Source: Boseongicola sp. H5
Lineage (GTDB): Bacteria > Pseudomonadota > Alphaproteobacteria > Rhodobacterales > Rhodobacteraceae
Direction: 5' to 3'
NCBI GenBank assembly: GCA_020622165.1
Contig: JACNMN010000003.1
Location: forward strand, 186,001-250,000
Length of the DNA: 64,000 nt
Position 1 is the first letter of the stretch; each line of letters starts with the position of its first letter. The position numbers and the translations under genes are program-made. Below are positions 17,101 through 26,230 of the stretch, one piece after another. The notes beneath the pieces are model-generated. The model had not been told where the DNA came from. It saw only the letters and a list, made by a program, of their open reading frames with translations, and did no database searches.

Positions 17101-18444
17101 CTATGCCGAATCGCCGCTCAGCCCCATCAGGCGCTCGTCAAACGGATACCGGGTCAAATCCTCGTACCCGTCTTCCGTCACCAGCACCTGATCTTCCAGC
17201 TTGATGCAGAAATCTCCGCCCTCTTCGCCCACCAGCGCCTCGACGCAGAGCGTCATCCCGGCCTCCAGATGATACTCGAAGGCCCCTTCGACCAGGCTTT
17301 CCGGATACGCGATGAGCGGCCATTCATCGCACAGCCCCACCCCGTGGAACCGGCACGAGTACTGCCGCGCCACGTATTTCCGGTCCAGCTGATGGCCGCC
17401 GAAGGTCAGATCCCGGAACGACACGCCGGGTTTCAGCATCTCCTTGTTGGTCATGATATGCTCATGGGCATGCTGCATCGCCGCGATCATGTCGGGGCGC
17501 GGGGGGCCATCGCCCACCCACCATGTGCGGCTGATATCGACGCAGATGCCATAGCTGCCGATCAGGTCGGTGTCGAAGGCCACGATCTCGTTGTTCTGCA
17601 CCACCCGCGGCCCGCATTCCTGAAACCACGGGTTGGTGCGCGGGCCCGAGGCCAGCAGCCGCGTTTCGATCCATTCGCCGCCGCGCCTGATATTCTCGGC
17701 ATGCAGCACCGCCCAGATCTCATCCTCGCTCAGCCCCGGCGCGCAGACGGCCTCCATCTCGGCCACCGCAACTTCGCAGGCATGGGTGGCGCAGCGCATG
17801 GCGAGGATCTCGTCGGGGCCCTTGAGCACGCGGGCCTTCTCGGTCACCTCCTCGCCTTCGAAAATCTCGAACCCGGCCCGCTCCAGCGCCCGGGCGCCTT
17901 TCAGCATGATCTTGTCCACCGCCAGCCGCCTGTTGCGCCCGGCATGGGCCGCCATCACCTCCGCCACCTGGGCCGCGAACCCCTCGGCGGCCTCGCTTGT
18001 CCGGTCCCCGGCCGAGAAATAGAACATCGACGCGCCGGAGCGGGTTTCGCGCACCAGCGGGTTGTGATCGGCCAGAAAGGGCGAGTTCTTGTAGTCCCAC
18101 AGCACCATGTACCCATCCGCCGTGACGAGGCAGGCGCGAAACGGGTTATGGGTGTTCCAGAGCTGCATCGAGGTCGAATCGGTCGCGTAGCGGATGTTCA
18201 GCGGGTCGAACATCAGCAGCCCGCCATAGTCCCGCTCCGCCAGCTTCTCCACCAGCCGTTGCAGCCTGTAGGCCCGCATCGCGGCCAGATCCGGCAGCGT
18301 CAGCCCCGCCGCCTCCCATTCGCGATAGGCCAGCATCGTCGGCCCGATCTCCACCCGGTCATTGTCGTTCGGCGTACCGTCGGGCAGGGCGGTGCCCCTG
18401 CCGGGGTCGATCTTGCGCTTGGGCGGGCGATAGGCTTCATTCAT
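17101..18444 (-). CDS. dddP: DMSP lyase DddP (M24 peptidase fold)
   Basis: A 447-residue protein that I recognise as DddP, which cleaves dimethylsulfoniopropionate to dimethyl sulfide and acrylate. It has the creatinase/aminopeptidase fold: N-terminal domain about 1-200, pita-bread domain about 205-440. All residues that bind the metal in the roseobacter enzyme are present at a constant offset of four: D291, D293, D303, H367, E402 and E417, plus the proposed catalytic D373. Long stretches such as FDPLNIRYATDSTSMQLWN and GEWIETRLLASGPRTNPWF are typical of roseobacter DddP and unlike Xaa-Pro peptidases. The start at 18444 (MNEAYRPP) has GAGG nine bases upstream. It is divergent from the DUF3445 gene. 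Confidence 0.92.
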   Translation of the reverse strand: MNEAYRPPKRKIDPGRGTALPDGTPNDNDRVEIGPTMLAYREWEAAGLTLPDLAAMRAYRLQRLVEKLAERDYGGLLMFDPLNIRYATDSTSMQLWNTHNPFRACLVTADGYMVLWDYKNSPFLADHNPLVRETRSGASMFYFSAGDRTSEAAEGFAAQVAEVMAAHAGRNRRLAVDKIMLKGARALERAGFEIFEGEEVTEKARVLKGPDEILAMRCATHACEVAVAEMEAVCAPGLSEDEIWAVLHAENIRRGGEWIETRLLASGPRTNPWFQECGPRVVQNNEIVAFDTDLIGSYGICVDISRTWWVGDGPPRPDMIAAMQHAHEHIMTNKEMLKPGVSFRDLTFGGHQLDRKYVARQYSCRFHGVGLCDEWPLIAYPESLVEGAFEYHLEAGMTLCVEALVGEEGGDFCIKLEDQVLVTEDGYEDLTRYPFDERLMGLSGDSA

Positions 18445-18529
18445 CTCGGGCGTCCTCACCACCATGGGGCCAGCCTGCGGGTCCGCGACGGGCCCATCGC
18501 GCCGGAATGCGGCACCGGAAAGGTCGGAT

Positions 18530-19324
18530 TTGGAACACATCTTTCAGAAGACCCTGCCTTTTGCGCCCTGGACGACCGAAGCAAGCCGGCGCCTTCCGGG
18601 GGTGCAGCCGCTGCGGATGACCGACTGGCTGGTGGTGGATGACGCCTTCGCCGGGCAGATGGCCGCGCGGGACCAGTTGCTGAGCGAACGCCGGGCGGAG
18701 GTGCTGGCGCCGGGCCCGTCCGACGCGCCCGCGGCGGAGCTTCTGGCGCTGATCCTCGCCCATCTGGGCGCCGGCTACCGGCGCGCGGCAGGGCAGGTGA
18801 CCCGCCCCGACGGGGTGACCGTGCCACTTGACGGGCCGCCGCTTCTGACCGCCGCCCGGCTGGTGCAGGAGGATCTGTGCATTCTGGAAAAACCGGATGG
18901 TGCGCCCGAGCATGTGCTGACCGCCGCGGCGCTCTGCTTTCCGGCAAGCTGGACACTGGCCGAGAAGATCGGCCACCCGCTCAGCCGCATCCACGCCCCG
19001 GTTTCCGTCTATGACGCCGATATGGCCCCTCGGGTGCAGCGCCTGTTCGATAGGGTCCACCCCGATCGCCCGCTCTGGCGGCAGAACGCGCTGCTCTACG
19101 CGGACCCGGCGCTCTATCACCCCAGAACCGAGATGCAGCCGCGCGTCGCCCCGGCGGAGCGTCCGGACTACCTGCGCTCGGAACGGCAATGCATATTGCG
19201 TTTGCCGGACACCGGGGCGGTGGTGTTTTCCATCCACACATGGGTGTTGCCCTTCGCGTCCCTGACCGCGTCCCAACTGGCCACGCTCAAGACCCATCCG
19301 ATCGAATATGAAGGGCGAACCTGA
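18530..19324 (+). CDS. DUF3445 (heme-dependent oxidative N-demethylase alpha-like) protein, probable TTG start
   Basis: A 264-residue protein of the DUF3445 family, which includes the alpha subunit of the heme-dependent oxidative N-demethylase that acts on dimethylamine-type substrates. Family features include the start LPFAPW and RRLPGVQPL, the middle VQEDLCILEK and LCFPASWTLAEKIG, and the late RSERQCILRLP with VFSIHTWVLP. I prefer a TTG start at 18530 because AAAGG lies about six bases upstream and the protein then begins as relatives do; an ATG at 18464 has no ribosome site. It is divergent from dddP and its stop overlaps the start of the methyltransferase gene by one base. Single-domain members may not have the N-demethylase activity; the substrate is unknown. 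Confidence 0.78.
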   Translation: MEHIFQKTLPFAPWTTEASRRLPGVQPLRMTDWLVVDDAFAGQMAARDQLLSERRAEVLAPGPSDAPAAELLALILAHLGAGYRRAAGQVTRPDGVTVPLDGPPLLTAARLVQEDLCILEKPDGAPEHVLTAAALCFPASWTLAEKIGHPLSRIHAPVSVYDADMAPRVQRLFDRVHPDRPLWRQNALLYADPALYHPRTEMQPRVAPAERPDYLRSERQCILRLPDTGAVVFSIHTWVLPFASLTASQLATLKTHPIEYEGRT

Positions 19325-20520
19325 TGGATGATATCGCCGCCCAATACGACGCCTATCCCTATCCCCATCGCGACCCGGAGGATGAAAAGAAGCGGCTGGT
19401 CACCGGCTCGCCCAGCCATCCGCTGGAGATCGACCATTTCCTGTTCGCAGGGCAACGCGACTGGTCGCGCAGCTTTCGCGTTCTGGTGGCCGGCGGGGGT
19501 ACGGGCGACGCACTGATCCAGCTTGCACAAACGCTCACAAGTGCCGGAAAGCCTTACGAGATTACCTATCTCGACCTGTCCGCCGCCGCGCGCCGCGTGG
19601 CCGAGGCGCGGGCCAGGGCGCGGGGTCTGCGCGGCATCGCCTTCCACACCGCATCGCTTCTCGATGCGGCGCAATACGGGCCGTTCGACTATATCGATTG
19701 CTGCGGTGTGCTGCATCATTTGCCCGAGCCGCAGCTTGGCTTCGATGCGCTTGGCGCGGCGCTGGCCGATGGCGGCGGGATCGGGCTGATGGTCTATGCG
19801 CCCTACGGCCGTGCCGGGGTCTATCCCCTGCAAGAGGCGTTCGGTGCGCTGTTGCAGGGCAGCCCGCGCGACAGGCTGCGTCAGGCCCGGGCGATCTTCG
19901 CCCGCCTGCCCGAGGGCCATCCGTTCAAGCGCAACCCGCATCTGGGCGACCATCTGGAGGGGGATGCGGGCTTTTACGACCTGCTCCTGCATGCGCAGGA
20001 CAGGCCCTACACGATCCGCCAGCTTGTCGAAACGCTCGGCGCGGCGGGGCTGGACCTGGTCGGCAGCCCGCAGGCCCATCTCTACGATCCGGCGCCCATC
20101 GTGGGCGATCCGCGTCTCATGGTGGGGATGGACGATCTGGCGCGGATGGAGCTTGCCGAAAAACTGCGCGGCACGATCAAGACCCATGTGATCTATGCCG
20201 CCCATAACGCGGCCGGGAGGGTGGCGCGGCCGGGGCCCGGGGCGGTGCCCCATCTCAAGGGCGTGTCCGGGCCCAAACTGGCCGAGGTGGTCACCCGCAA
20301 AGGCGTGGTGCCGGTGACATTGGCGGGCGAAAGGATGGAACTGCCGGTGTCCGGCATGGCCGCCCGGTGCCTGCGCCATGTCACGGGCCGGGCCAACCTG
20401 AGCCAGATCGGCGCGGCGGCGGGGCTCGATCCCATCGCCTTCAACGCCGTCTGGGCCCCGGTCTCCGATGAGCTGACCCGGCATGGGCTGATGTATTATT
20501 CCACACTTCTGACCGGCTGA
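19324..20520 (+). CDS. Class I SAM-dependent methyltransferase with extra C-terminal domain
   Basis: A 398-residue protein with a Rossmann-type methyltransferase core at about 45-160: motif I VLVAGGGTGDALIQLA, motif II YLDLSAAA and post-II DYIDCCGVLHHLPEP. Residues 160-290 include a PLQEAFGALLQG helical insert. From about 300 there is a separate small domain ending RANLSQIGAAAG, which looks like a helix-turn-helix or regulatory domain. It overlaps the DUF3445 gene by one base (TGATG), implying coupled translation. Only 18 bases separate its stop from the convergent dCTP deaminase gene. The acceptor is unknown. Confidence 0.82.
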   Translation: MDDIAAQYDAYPYPHRDPEDEKKRLVTGSPSHPLEIDHFLFAGQRDWSRSFRVLVAGGGTGDALIQLAQTLTSAGKPYEITYLDLSAAARRVAEARARARGLRGIAFHTASLLDAAQYGPFDYIDCCGVLHHLPEPQLGFDALGAALADGGGIGLMVYAPYGRAGVYPLQEAFGALLQGSPRDRLRQARAIFARLPEGHPFKRNPHLGDHLEGDAGFYDLLLHAQDRPYTIRQLVETLGAAGLDLVGSPQAHLYDPAPIVGDPRLMVGMDDLARMELAEKLRGTIKTHVIYAAHNAAGRVARPGPGAVPHLKGVSGPKLAEVVTRKGVVPVTLAGERMELPVSGMAARCLRHVTGRANLSQIGAAAGLDPIAFNAVWAPVSDELTRHGLMYYSTLLTG

Positions 20521-20538
20521 ACGGCCGCGCAGGGCCCG

Positions 20539-21615
20539 CTACATCCTGAAATGCTTGGAGAGTTTCAGCCCCTGACCTTGATAGTTGGAGGCCAGATCGG
20601 CGCCGTAGAGCCGCTCCGGCAGGGCCGCCATCTTCTCATAGACCAGACGCCCGACGACCTGCCCGTGTTCCAGCACGAAGGGCGCCTCGTGGCACCGCAC
20701 CTCAAGCACGCCGCGCGCGCCCGTGCCGCCCGCCTCCGCATGGCCGAAACCGGGATCGAAGAACCCCGCGTAATGCACGCGGAACTCGCCCACCATCGCC
20801 AGATAGGGGGACATCTCGGCGGCGCAATCGGGCGGGATCGTCACCGCCTCCCGGCTCACCAGAATGTAGAACGCGCCGGGGTCCAGAATGATGCGGGCTT
20901 CGTCCGTGCGCACTTCTTCCCAGAAATCGGCCGGGTCATAGCCTGCGATGTTGTCCAGATCGATCACGCCGGTATGCGGTTTGGCCCGGTAGCCCACCAG
21001 ATCACCGGTATCCGGCTTCAGATCGACGGAAAAGCCAAGCCCCTCGTCGATCACCGCCGTGCCCGAGACCAGCGGGCTTTCCGCGTGGCGCGCGCGCAGG
21101 TCGTCATCGCTCAGCACGGCCTGTCCCTGCCGGAACCGGATCTGGTTGAGCCGCATCCCGGGGCGGACCAGCACGCTGAAGGAGCGCGGACAGATCTCCG
21201 CATAGAGCGGGCCGCGATAGCCCGGGCCGATCCGGTCGAACTCCACGCCGCCATCGGTGATCGTGCGGGTCAGAAGGTCTAGCCGACCGGTGGAGCTTTT
21301 GGCATTGGCCACCGCGCTCACATCTTCGGGCAGCGACAGCTCCTCCATCAGGGGCACCACATAGACGCAGCCCTTTTCCAGAACCGCGCCCTGGGTCAGA
21401 TCGACCCGGTGCATCTCGAACTCGTTCAGCCGCGCCGCCACCGTCGTCCCGTCGCCGGCCAGAAAGGAGGCGCGCACCCGATATGCGGTGGTGCCAAGGC
21501 GCAGGTCGAGACTGGCCGGCTGGATCTGATCCGCGGTCGGGGGAATGACGGCGGCAATCTCCCGCCGGTCGATCATCGCCCGGATTGCGTGGTCGGGCAG
21601 AACGCCTTGCATCAT
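20539..21615 (-). CDS. 2'-deoxycytidine 5'-triphosphate deaminase (double-domain type)
   Basis: A 358-residue protein made of two dCTP deaminase-like (dUTPase fold) halves, the type annotated as DCD_N/DCD_C in alphaproteobacteria and about twice the length of E. coli Dcd. The first half has PASLDLRLGTTAYRV and ANAKSSTGRLDLLTRTI; the second has IILDPGAFYILVSREAV and HYAGFFDPGFGHA. It would deaminate dCTP to dUTP for thymidylate synthesis. The first of two adjacent ATGs follows GGGGG by five bases. It lies just downstream of tRNA-Pro on the same strand. Confidence 0.87.
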   Translation of the reverse strand: MMQGVLPDHAIRAMIDRREIAAVIPPTADQIQPASLDLRLGTTAYRVRASFLAGDGTTVAARLNEFEMHRVDLTQGAVLEKGCVYVVPLMEELSLPEDVSAVANAKSSTGRLDLLTRTITDGGVEFDRIGPGYRGPLYAEICPRSFSVLVRPGMRLNQIRFRQGQAVLSDDDLRARHAESPLVSGTAVIDEGLGFSVDLKPDTGDLVGYRAKPHTGVIDLDNIAGYDPADFWEEVRTDEARIILDPGAFYILVSREAVTIPPDCAAEMSPYLAMVGEFRVHYAGFFDPGFGHAEAGGTGARGVLEVRCHEAPFVLEHGQVVGRLVYEKMAALPERLYGADLASNYQGQGLKLSKHFRM

Positions 21616-21679
21616 CACGGCCCCCTTTTCAGCCATCAAAAAACCGCCCCGCCCAAACGGGCCCGGGCGGTTCTTGAAA

Positions 21680-21756
21680 TGGTCGGGCTAGCAGGACTCG
21701 AACCTGCGACCTTCCGTCCCCCAGACGGACGCGCTACCAGGCTGCGCCATAGCCCG
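21680..21756 (-). tRNA. tRNA-Pro (anticodon GGG)
   Basis: A 77-base cloverleaf on the minus strand with encoded CCA. The acceptor stem CGGGCTA pairs with TAGCCCG, the D-loop reads AGCCTGGTAG, and the T arm GCAGGTTCGAATCCTGC is canonical. The anticodon stem TCCGT/ACGGA closes the loop CTGGGGG, placing GGG as the anticodon, which reads CCC/CCU proline codons. Confidence 0.95.
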
Positions 21757-21838
21757 ACGTCCCGCCCTTCTAGCGATTTTGCGAGAACGTGCAAGCTGGA
21801 AACAGGGGCGGTCATCGGTGGGCGCGCGGGGGCCGGTC

Positions 21839-22534
21839 TCAACCCGGCGGGCTGCCGGCCAGCCTGTCGCGCAGGGCCTGCAACCGGGCCAGCGCCGGGG
21901 CCAGCGCCTGACGGCGATCCGCCGGCAGATCGGCGCCGCGGGCCACGAGATCGCGCAGATGGGCGACATGATCGACCTGCCCGGCGGGGGCGGCGCGGGG
22001 CGAATCGGCCCCGGCGGCCGTCTCCGGGCTTTGCGCTGCCACGGGTTCCGGCTCGGGGTCCGGTTCAGCCTCAGCCTCAGCCTCAGATTGAGTCGTCTCC
22101 TCAAGCGGCAGTTCCGCAGGGGCAGGGGGGGTGTCCGGCACCTGCTCCGCCTCGGGCTCAGCCCCGTCCGCCTCCGTATTGCCAGCGGGGTCCGCCGCAT
22201 TCTCCTGCAGATCCTCCTCGGTCACCAGCGTTCCGCTCAGCGTTTCGACGCCCGCGGCCTCGAACGGCGGCGACAGGCTCGCGATATGGGCCACGCCTTC
22301 CTCGCGGATCATCTTCTTGACCCCACGGATGGTCAGGCCCTGCTCATGCAGCAGAACCTTGATCCCGCCGACCAGGGCCATGTCCGCGGGCCGGTAATAT
22401 CGCCGTCCGCCGGCCCGTTTGACCGGTTTTATCTGTGGAAACTTGCTTTCCCAGAAGCGCAGCACATGGGCGGCCACGTCAAGCCATTCGGCCACCTCGC
22501 GGATGGTGCGAAAAGCTTGCGGAGATTTGGACAT
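21839..22534 (-). CDS. MerR family transcriptional regulator
   Basis: A 231-residue protein with an N-terminal MerR winged helix (about 10-75: [22 protein letters not shown], then [17 protein letters not shown]). The rest is unusual for MerR: a low-complexity Glu/Pro/Ala-rich linker at about 115-185 and a short helical end rich in Arg and Ala. There is no cysteine set for metal binding. It lies 10 bases after ihfA on the same strand, the conserved order in Rhodobacterales. The target is unknown. Confidence 0.87.
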   Translation of the reverse strand: MSKSPQAFRTIREVAEWLDVAAHVLRFWESKFPQIKPVKRAGGRRYYRPADMALVGGIKVLLHEQGLTIRGVKKMIREEGVAHIASLSPPFEAAGVETLSGTLVTEEDLQENAADPAGNTEADGAEPEAEQVPDTPPAPAELPLEETTQSEAEAEAEPDPEPEPVAAQSPETAAGADSPRAAPAGQVDHVAHLRDLVARGADLPADRRQALAPALARLQALRDRLAGSPPG

Positions 22535-22544
22535 CTGCGCGGCC

Positions 22545-22847
22545 TTACCTGCGGTTGCCCGCGGCCACCCGGTCTTTCATGAGATGGCTGGGGCGAAAGG
22601 TCAGCACCCGGCGGGGCAGAATGGGCACCTCTTCGCCGGTCTTCGGGTTCCGGCCGACACGCGCGGTCTTGTTGCGGACCGAAAATGTGCCGAAGGACGA
22701 GATTTTCACCTGACCGCCCTCCACCAGATTGTCCGACATCAACTCCAGCACGCGCTCCACCAGTTGGGCGCTTTCGTTGCGCGACAGACCCACCTCGCGA
22801 AACACCGCTTCGCTGAGATCCATCCGTGTGAGAGTTTTGCCAGCCAT
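22545..22847 (-). CDS. ihfA: Integration host factor subunit alpha
   Basis: The 100-residue alpha subunit of the DNA-bending heterodimer IHF. It has the HU/IHF pattern with [14 protein letters not shown], the arm residues [12 protein letters not shown], and [15 protein letters not shown] start it at the ATG at 22847 ([15 protein letters not shown]), as in relatives, with GGGGA eight bases upstream; upstream in-frame ATGs are also possible. It lies between fabH and the MerR gene, a common alphaproteobacterial order. Confidence 0.95.
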   Translation of the reverse strand: MAGKTLTRMDLSEAVFREVGLSRNESAQLVERVLELMSDNLVEGGQVKISSFGTFSVRNKTARVGRNPKTGEEVPILPRRVLTFRPSHLMKDRVAAGNRR

Positions 22848-22949
22848 GCCATCATTCCCCATGTATTTCGCAACAGCATGAGCGATGGTATTTCTCAAGT
22901 CAATATCAAGGGCTTGTGGATAGGCGCTGATTTGCCGCCCGCTTCGGGC

Positions 22950-23924
22950 CTACCAGCGCAGGATAACCGCGCCCCATGCCAGCCCGCCGCCGATCGCCTC
23001 GGTGACCAGCAGATCGCCCCGCTTGATCTGCCCGCGCGCCACGCCGACGGACAGCGCAAGCGGGATCGACGCGGCCGAGGTATTGCCATGATCCTGCACG
23101 GTCACCACGACCCGATCCATGCCCACGCCCATCTTCTGCGCGGTGCGGGTGATGATCCGCAGATTGGCCTGATGAGGCACGATCCAGTCGACGTCTTCGG
23201 CCCCCAACCCGGCCTTGCCGAGCGCGGTATGGGCTGTTTCGGCAAGCTTTTCAACGGCATGGCGGAACACTTCGCGCCCCTGCATCCGCAAGACACCGGT
23301 GGATTGTGTGGACGAGACGCCTCCGTCCACATAGAGCAGATCGCGGAAATCCCCGTCCGAATGCAGATCGGTCGCCAGAATGCCCCGATCCTGCGGGGTG
23401 CCCTTGCCCTCCTGCGCCTCAAGGATCAGCGCACCAGCCCCGTCGCCGAACAGCACGCAGGTGCCGCGATCCTGCCAGTCCATGATCCGGCTGAAGGTCT
23501 CCGCACCGATCACCATGACCCGCTTGACCTGCCCCGAGGTGATGAACGCATTCGCCGTGGAGAGCGCATAGACAAATCCCGCGCAGACCGCCTGCACGTC
23601 GAAGGCAAAACCGCTCTTCAGGCCAAGGCCCGCCTGCACCATCGTCGCCGCCGACGGGAATGTCAGATCCGGGGTCGATGTGGCGACGATCAGCGCGTCG
23701 ATATCGCCGGGGTCAAGCCCCGCATCCGCCAGCGCGGCCCTGGCCGCGGCAATCGCCATGTCGGAGGTGGTTTCGCCCTCCGCCGCGAAATGGCGCCGCT
23801 CGATGCCCGAGCGGGACCTGATCCACTCGTCGGTGGTGTCGATCGTCTTCTCGAACTCGGAATTCGGCACGATCCGCGCGGGCAGATAATGGCCGATACC
23901 GACGGGAACGGCGCGCAGGGTCAT
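22950..23924 (-). CDS. fabH: 3-oxoacyl-ACP synthase III
   Basis: A 324-residue KAS III that condenses acetyl-CoA with malonyl-ACP to start fatty acid synthesis. The catalytic triad is visible: C114 in AVCAGFVYAL, the histidine in VPHQANLRI and the asparagine in HGNTSAAS. Length and start (MTLRAVPVGIG) are typical. It overlaps the plsX stop by four bases (ATGA), and ihfA follows 102 bases downstream. Confidence 0.96.
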   Translation of the reverse strand: MTLRAVPVGIGHYLPARIVPNSEFEKTIDTTDEWIRSRSGIERRHFAAEGETTSDMAIAAARAALADAGLDPGDIDALIVATSTPDLTFPSAATMVQAGLGLKSGFAFDVQAVCAGFVYALSTANAFITSGQVKRVMVIGAETFSRIMDWQDRGTCVLFGDGAGALILEAQEGKGTPQDRGILATDLHSDGDFRDLLYVDGGVSSTQSTGVLRMQGREVFRHAVEKLAETAHTALGKAGLGAEDVDWIVPHQANLRIITRTAQKMGVGMDRVVVTVQDHGNTSAASIPLALSVGVARGQIKRGDLLVTEAIGGGLAWGAVILRW

Positions 23925-25048
23925 GACTTGCTCTCTTGTTGTTCTTCTTGTTCTTGTTTTTCTTCCGCCTCGTGGATGGCGGCCGCCGCGGCCTCTTCGG
24001 CATCGCCGATCCGGGCGGCCAGACGCTCGGTGAAATCGGAGGCCGCAAGCCGCGCAGCAAGCTTGATCGCGGCCGCCATTCCCGTCGGGTCGGAGGAGCC
24101 GTGGGATTTCACGATCGTTCCGTTCAGGCCCAGAAACACGCCGCCATTCACCCGGCGCGGGTCGATCCGTTTCGACAGGCGGCGCATCGAGGTCAGCGCC
24201 AGAAGCGCGGCGATCCGCGACAGGGGCGAATAGCGAAACGCCTCACCCAGCAATTCGCGGATCATCCGCGCCGTGCCTTCGCCGGTTTTCAGCGCCACGT
24301 TGCCGGTGAACCCGTCGGTCACCACCACATCCACCCGGTCCGAAGGCAGGTCGCCGCCCTCCACATTGCCGATGAACTCGAAATTCGCCGCAGGCGCCAC
24401 CCGTTCGATCAGGTCATGGGCCATCTTCAGCTCGGCCCGGCCCTTGTGCTCTTCGGTGCCCACATTCAGCAGGCCCACCCGCGGGCGCTTCAGGTCCAGC
24501 CCGTTGCGGGCATAGCTGGCGCCCATCAGCGCGTATTGCAGCAGGTCTTCGGCATCGGCGCGGATATCGGCGCCCGCATCCAGCATCACGTTGAACCCCT
24601 GCGGATTGCGCGACGGCCAGAGACAGGCGATGGCGGGCCGGTTCACCCCCTCGATCTTGCGAAGGCGCAGCATCGACATCAGCATCAGCGCGCCGGTATT
24701 CCCGCAGCTCACTGCGACCTTGGCCTCGCCCGCCCGCACCGATTCCACCGCCGACCACATGGAGGTGTTCTTGCCGTGGCGCATCACCAGGCTGGGCTTT
24801 TCGTCCATCGTCACGACCGCTTCCGCATGGCGGATGTCGCAGCGACCCGCCAACACTTTCTTGCGCTCGATCAGGCGGGTCAGTTCCGCCTCGTCGCCAT
24901 GGACGATGAACCGGATATTGGGATTCTTGCTGGCCGATTTGGCCATGCCGGAGACAACCGCGGAGGGGCCCAGATCGCCCCCCATGGCATCAATAGACAG
25001 AACTGTGCCGGGAATCTGCGCCCCGGTCAGTGCTGCCTTATCGGTCAT
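23921..25048 (-). CDS. plsX: Phosphate acyltransferase PlsX
   Basis: A 375-residue PlsX, which converts acyl-ACP to acyl-phosphate for phospholipid synthesis. Signature segments are LSIDAMGGDLGPSAVVSG near the N-terminus, GNTGALMLMSM, and VTDGFTGNVALKT. The last 30 residues are a Glu/Gln-rich tail (HEAEEKQEQEEQQES), encoded by a low-complexity stretch. It sits between rpmF and fabH in the conserved rpmF-plsX-fabH order. Confidence 0.95.
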   Translation of the reverse strand: MTDKAALTGAQIPGTVLSIDAMGGDLGPSAVVSGMAKSASKNPNIRFIVHGDEAELTRLIERKKVLAGRCDIRHAEAVVTMDEKPSLVMRHGKNTSMWSAVESVRAGEAKVAVSCGNTGALMLMSMLRLRKIEGVNRPAIACLWPSRNPQGFNVMLDAGADIRADAEDLLQYALMGASYARNGLDLKRPRVGLLNVGTEEHKGRAELKMAHDLIERVAPAANFEFIGNVEGGDLPSDRVDVVVTDGFTGNVALKTGEGTARMIRELLGEAFRYSPLSRIAALLALTSMRRLSKRIDPRRVNGGVFLGLNGTIVKSHGSSDPTGMAAAIKLAARLAASDFTERLAARIGDAEEAAAAAIHEAEEKQEQEEQQESKS

Positions 25049-25066
25049 GCCGCCCCCGGGCCGCGC

Positions 25067-25273
25067 TTAGGCCGCGTCGTCGTCGAGGTCGATCTCATCG
25101 GCCTGGGCGATCACTTCGCGGTCGGCATAATGCCCGCAGGACGGGCAGATGTGATGCGGGCGTTTCAACTCGCCGCAATTGGGGCATTCATTGGGATTGT
25201 CTGCAACCAATGCGTCATGCGCCCGGCGCATGTTGCGGCGCGATTTGGTGATCTTGTTCTGGGGGACAGCCAT
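25067..25273 (-). CDS. rpmF: 50S ribosomal protein L32
   Basis: A 68-residue L32 with the start [20 protein letters not shown] and a zinc ribbon whose cysteines are in CPNC and CPSC. It is upstream of plsX by 18 bases. A 239-base gap with no convincing gene (25274-25512) separates it from the DUF177 gene upstream. Confidence 0.97.
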   Translation of the reverse strand: MAVPQNKITKSRRNMRRAHDALVADNPNECPNCGELKRPHHICPSCGHYADREVIAQADEIDLDDDAA

Positions 25274-25512
25274 GTCTCAACCTCAAATTTAGGGCGGGGT
25301 CGGCCTGGCCGGTTTTACCCCTGGGTTCCGTCTAACTCTATTCCTGTCATCACGCCTTAGCCAAGCGGCTACCGGCACACCCCGTCCGGCCGGGCGCAAC
25401 CTTGTGGTAAGGCGCGTCTTTTCTTGGCGGCGAATGAGGCCGGGAACATACTCGGATTCCCCCGCCATGCAAGCCCTAATCCCGGCCCCGCGCCAAACCC
25501 GCCGCAAAGGGC

Positions 25513-26109
25513 TCAGCCCTGTCCGCCGCCATCCTCTCCCCCATCGTCCGGATCGGCGTCCTTCAGCGCCGCGCGCAGCCCCGACAGGCCCGCAAACGGG
25601 CGCGTATCCTCGTCGCGCAGGGGCGCGACACCCGGTTCGGCGAACACCGCCTCGCCCAGATCGGCCCCTTCGGCGCGCGGATAAAGCGGCAGGTTCAGCG
25701 CCAGCGCCTCGATCATCACCTCCGCCAGGTCCAGACGCGGGCGCAGAGGTTCCATCGTCTCGTCCTCGGGCATCTCCACCTCCTCCTGCTCCGGGTCCGG
25801 CTCGGGCATCTCGGCCAGATAGCGGCGGGTCACCTCCGCCTCGATCCGGGTCGTCACCGGGGCCAGTGTGATGATGCAGGGTTGCACGACCGTTGCGCCC
25901 AGATGGCCGTTCAGCCGCAATTCGCTATCCGAAACGCGGTCCAGCGCGCCGGTGAAGCGCAGTTTGCGCAGCCCGTCGATCTGCAGCGACCGGGCGATCG
26001 CGCGCATCTCCCCGGCAGTCGGGATCAACTCGAACGCCTGCGCCTTGTCGCGGCGGATGTCGCCAAGGCGGGTCTCGGCGCGGGGCAGGTCGCTGGCGGG
26101 CTCTGTCAT
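25513..26109 (-). CDS. DUF177 (YceD) family protein
   Basis: A 198-residue YceD-like protein. It has the family's IDGLRKLRFTGALDRVSDSELRLNGHLGATVVQPCIITL followed by an acidic region (EPDPEQEEVEMPEDE). YceD is nearly always next to rpmF and has been linked to 23S rRNA accumulation in plants and bacteria; the precise role is unclear. Here it lies 240 bases upstream of rpmF and is divergent from bamE, so the two share a 121-base promoter region (26110-26230). Confidence 0.88.
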   Translation of the reverse strand: MTEPASDLPRAETRLGDIRRDKAQAFELIPTAGEMRAIARSLQIDGLRKLRFTGALDRVSDSELRLNGHLGATVVQPCIITLAPVTTRIEAEVTRRYLAEMPEPDPEQEEVEMPEDETMEPLRPRLDLAEVMIEALALNLPLYPRAEGADLGEAVFAEPGVAPLRDEDTRPFAGLSGLRAALKDADPDDGGEDGGGQG

Positions 26110-26230
26110 TACGAAAGGCTCCTGATGTCAACGGATACGCGCGTGCAGCTTGCCCTGTGCGCGCGGGTCGGGTAAGCCGATAGAAAGGATTGGCGGGCCT
26201 TGCAAGAGCCCGCGGCAGAAGGGTTGGGCA

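Noticed and set aside
17101-18444. Xaa-Pro aminopeptidase (M24 peptidase) annotation for the dddP gene
   Set aside because: The metal-site residues and long conserved blocks match DddP rather than prolidases, so the generic name was set aside.
25289-25507. Possible 72-codon gene between DUF177 and rpmF
   Set aside because: Arg/Pro-rich translation without family features, no ribosome site, and stop-free frames of this length are expected in such GC-rich DNA.
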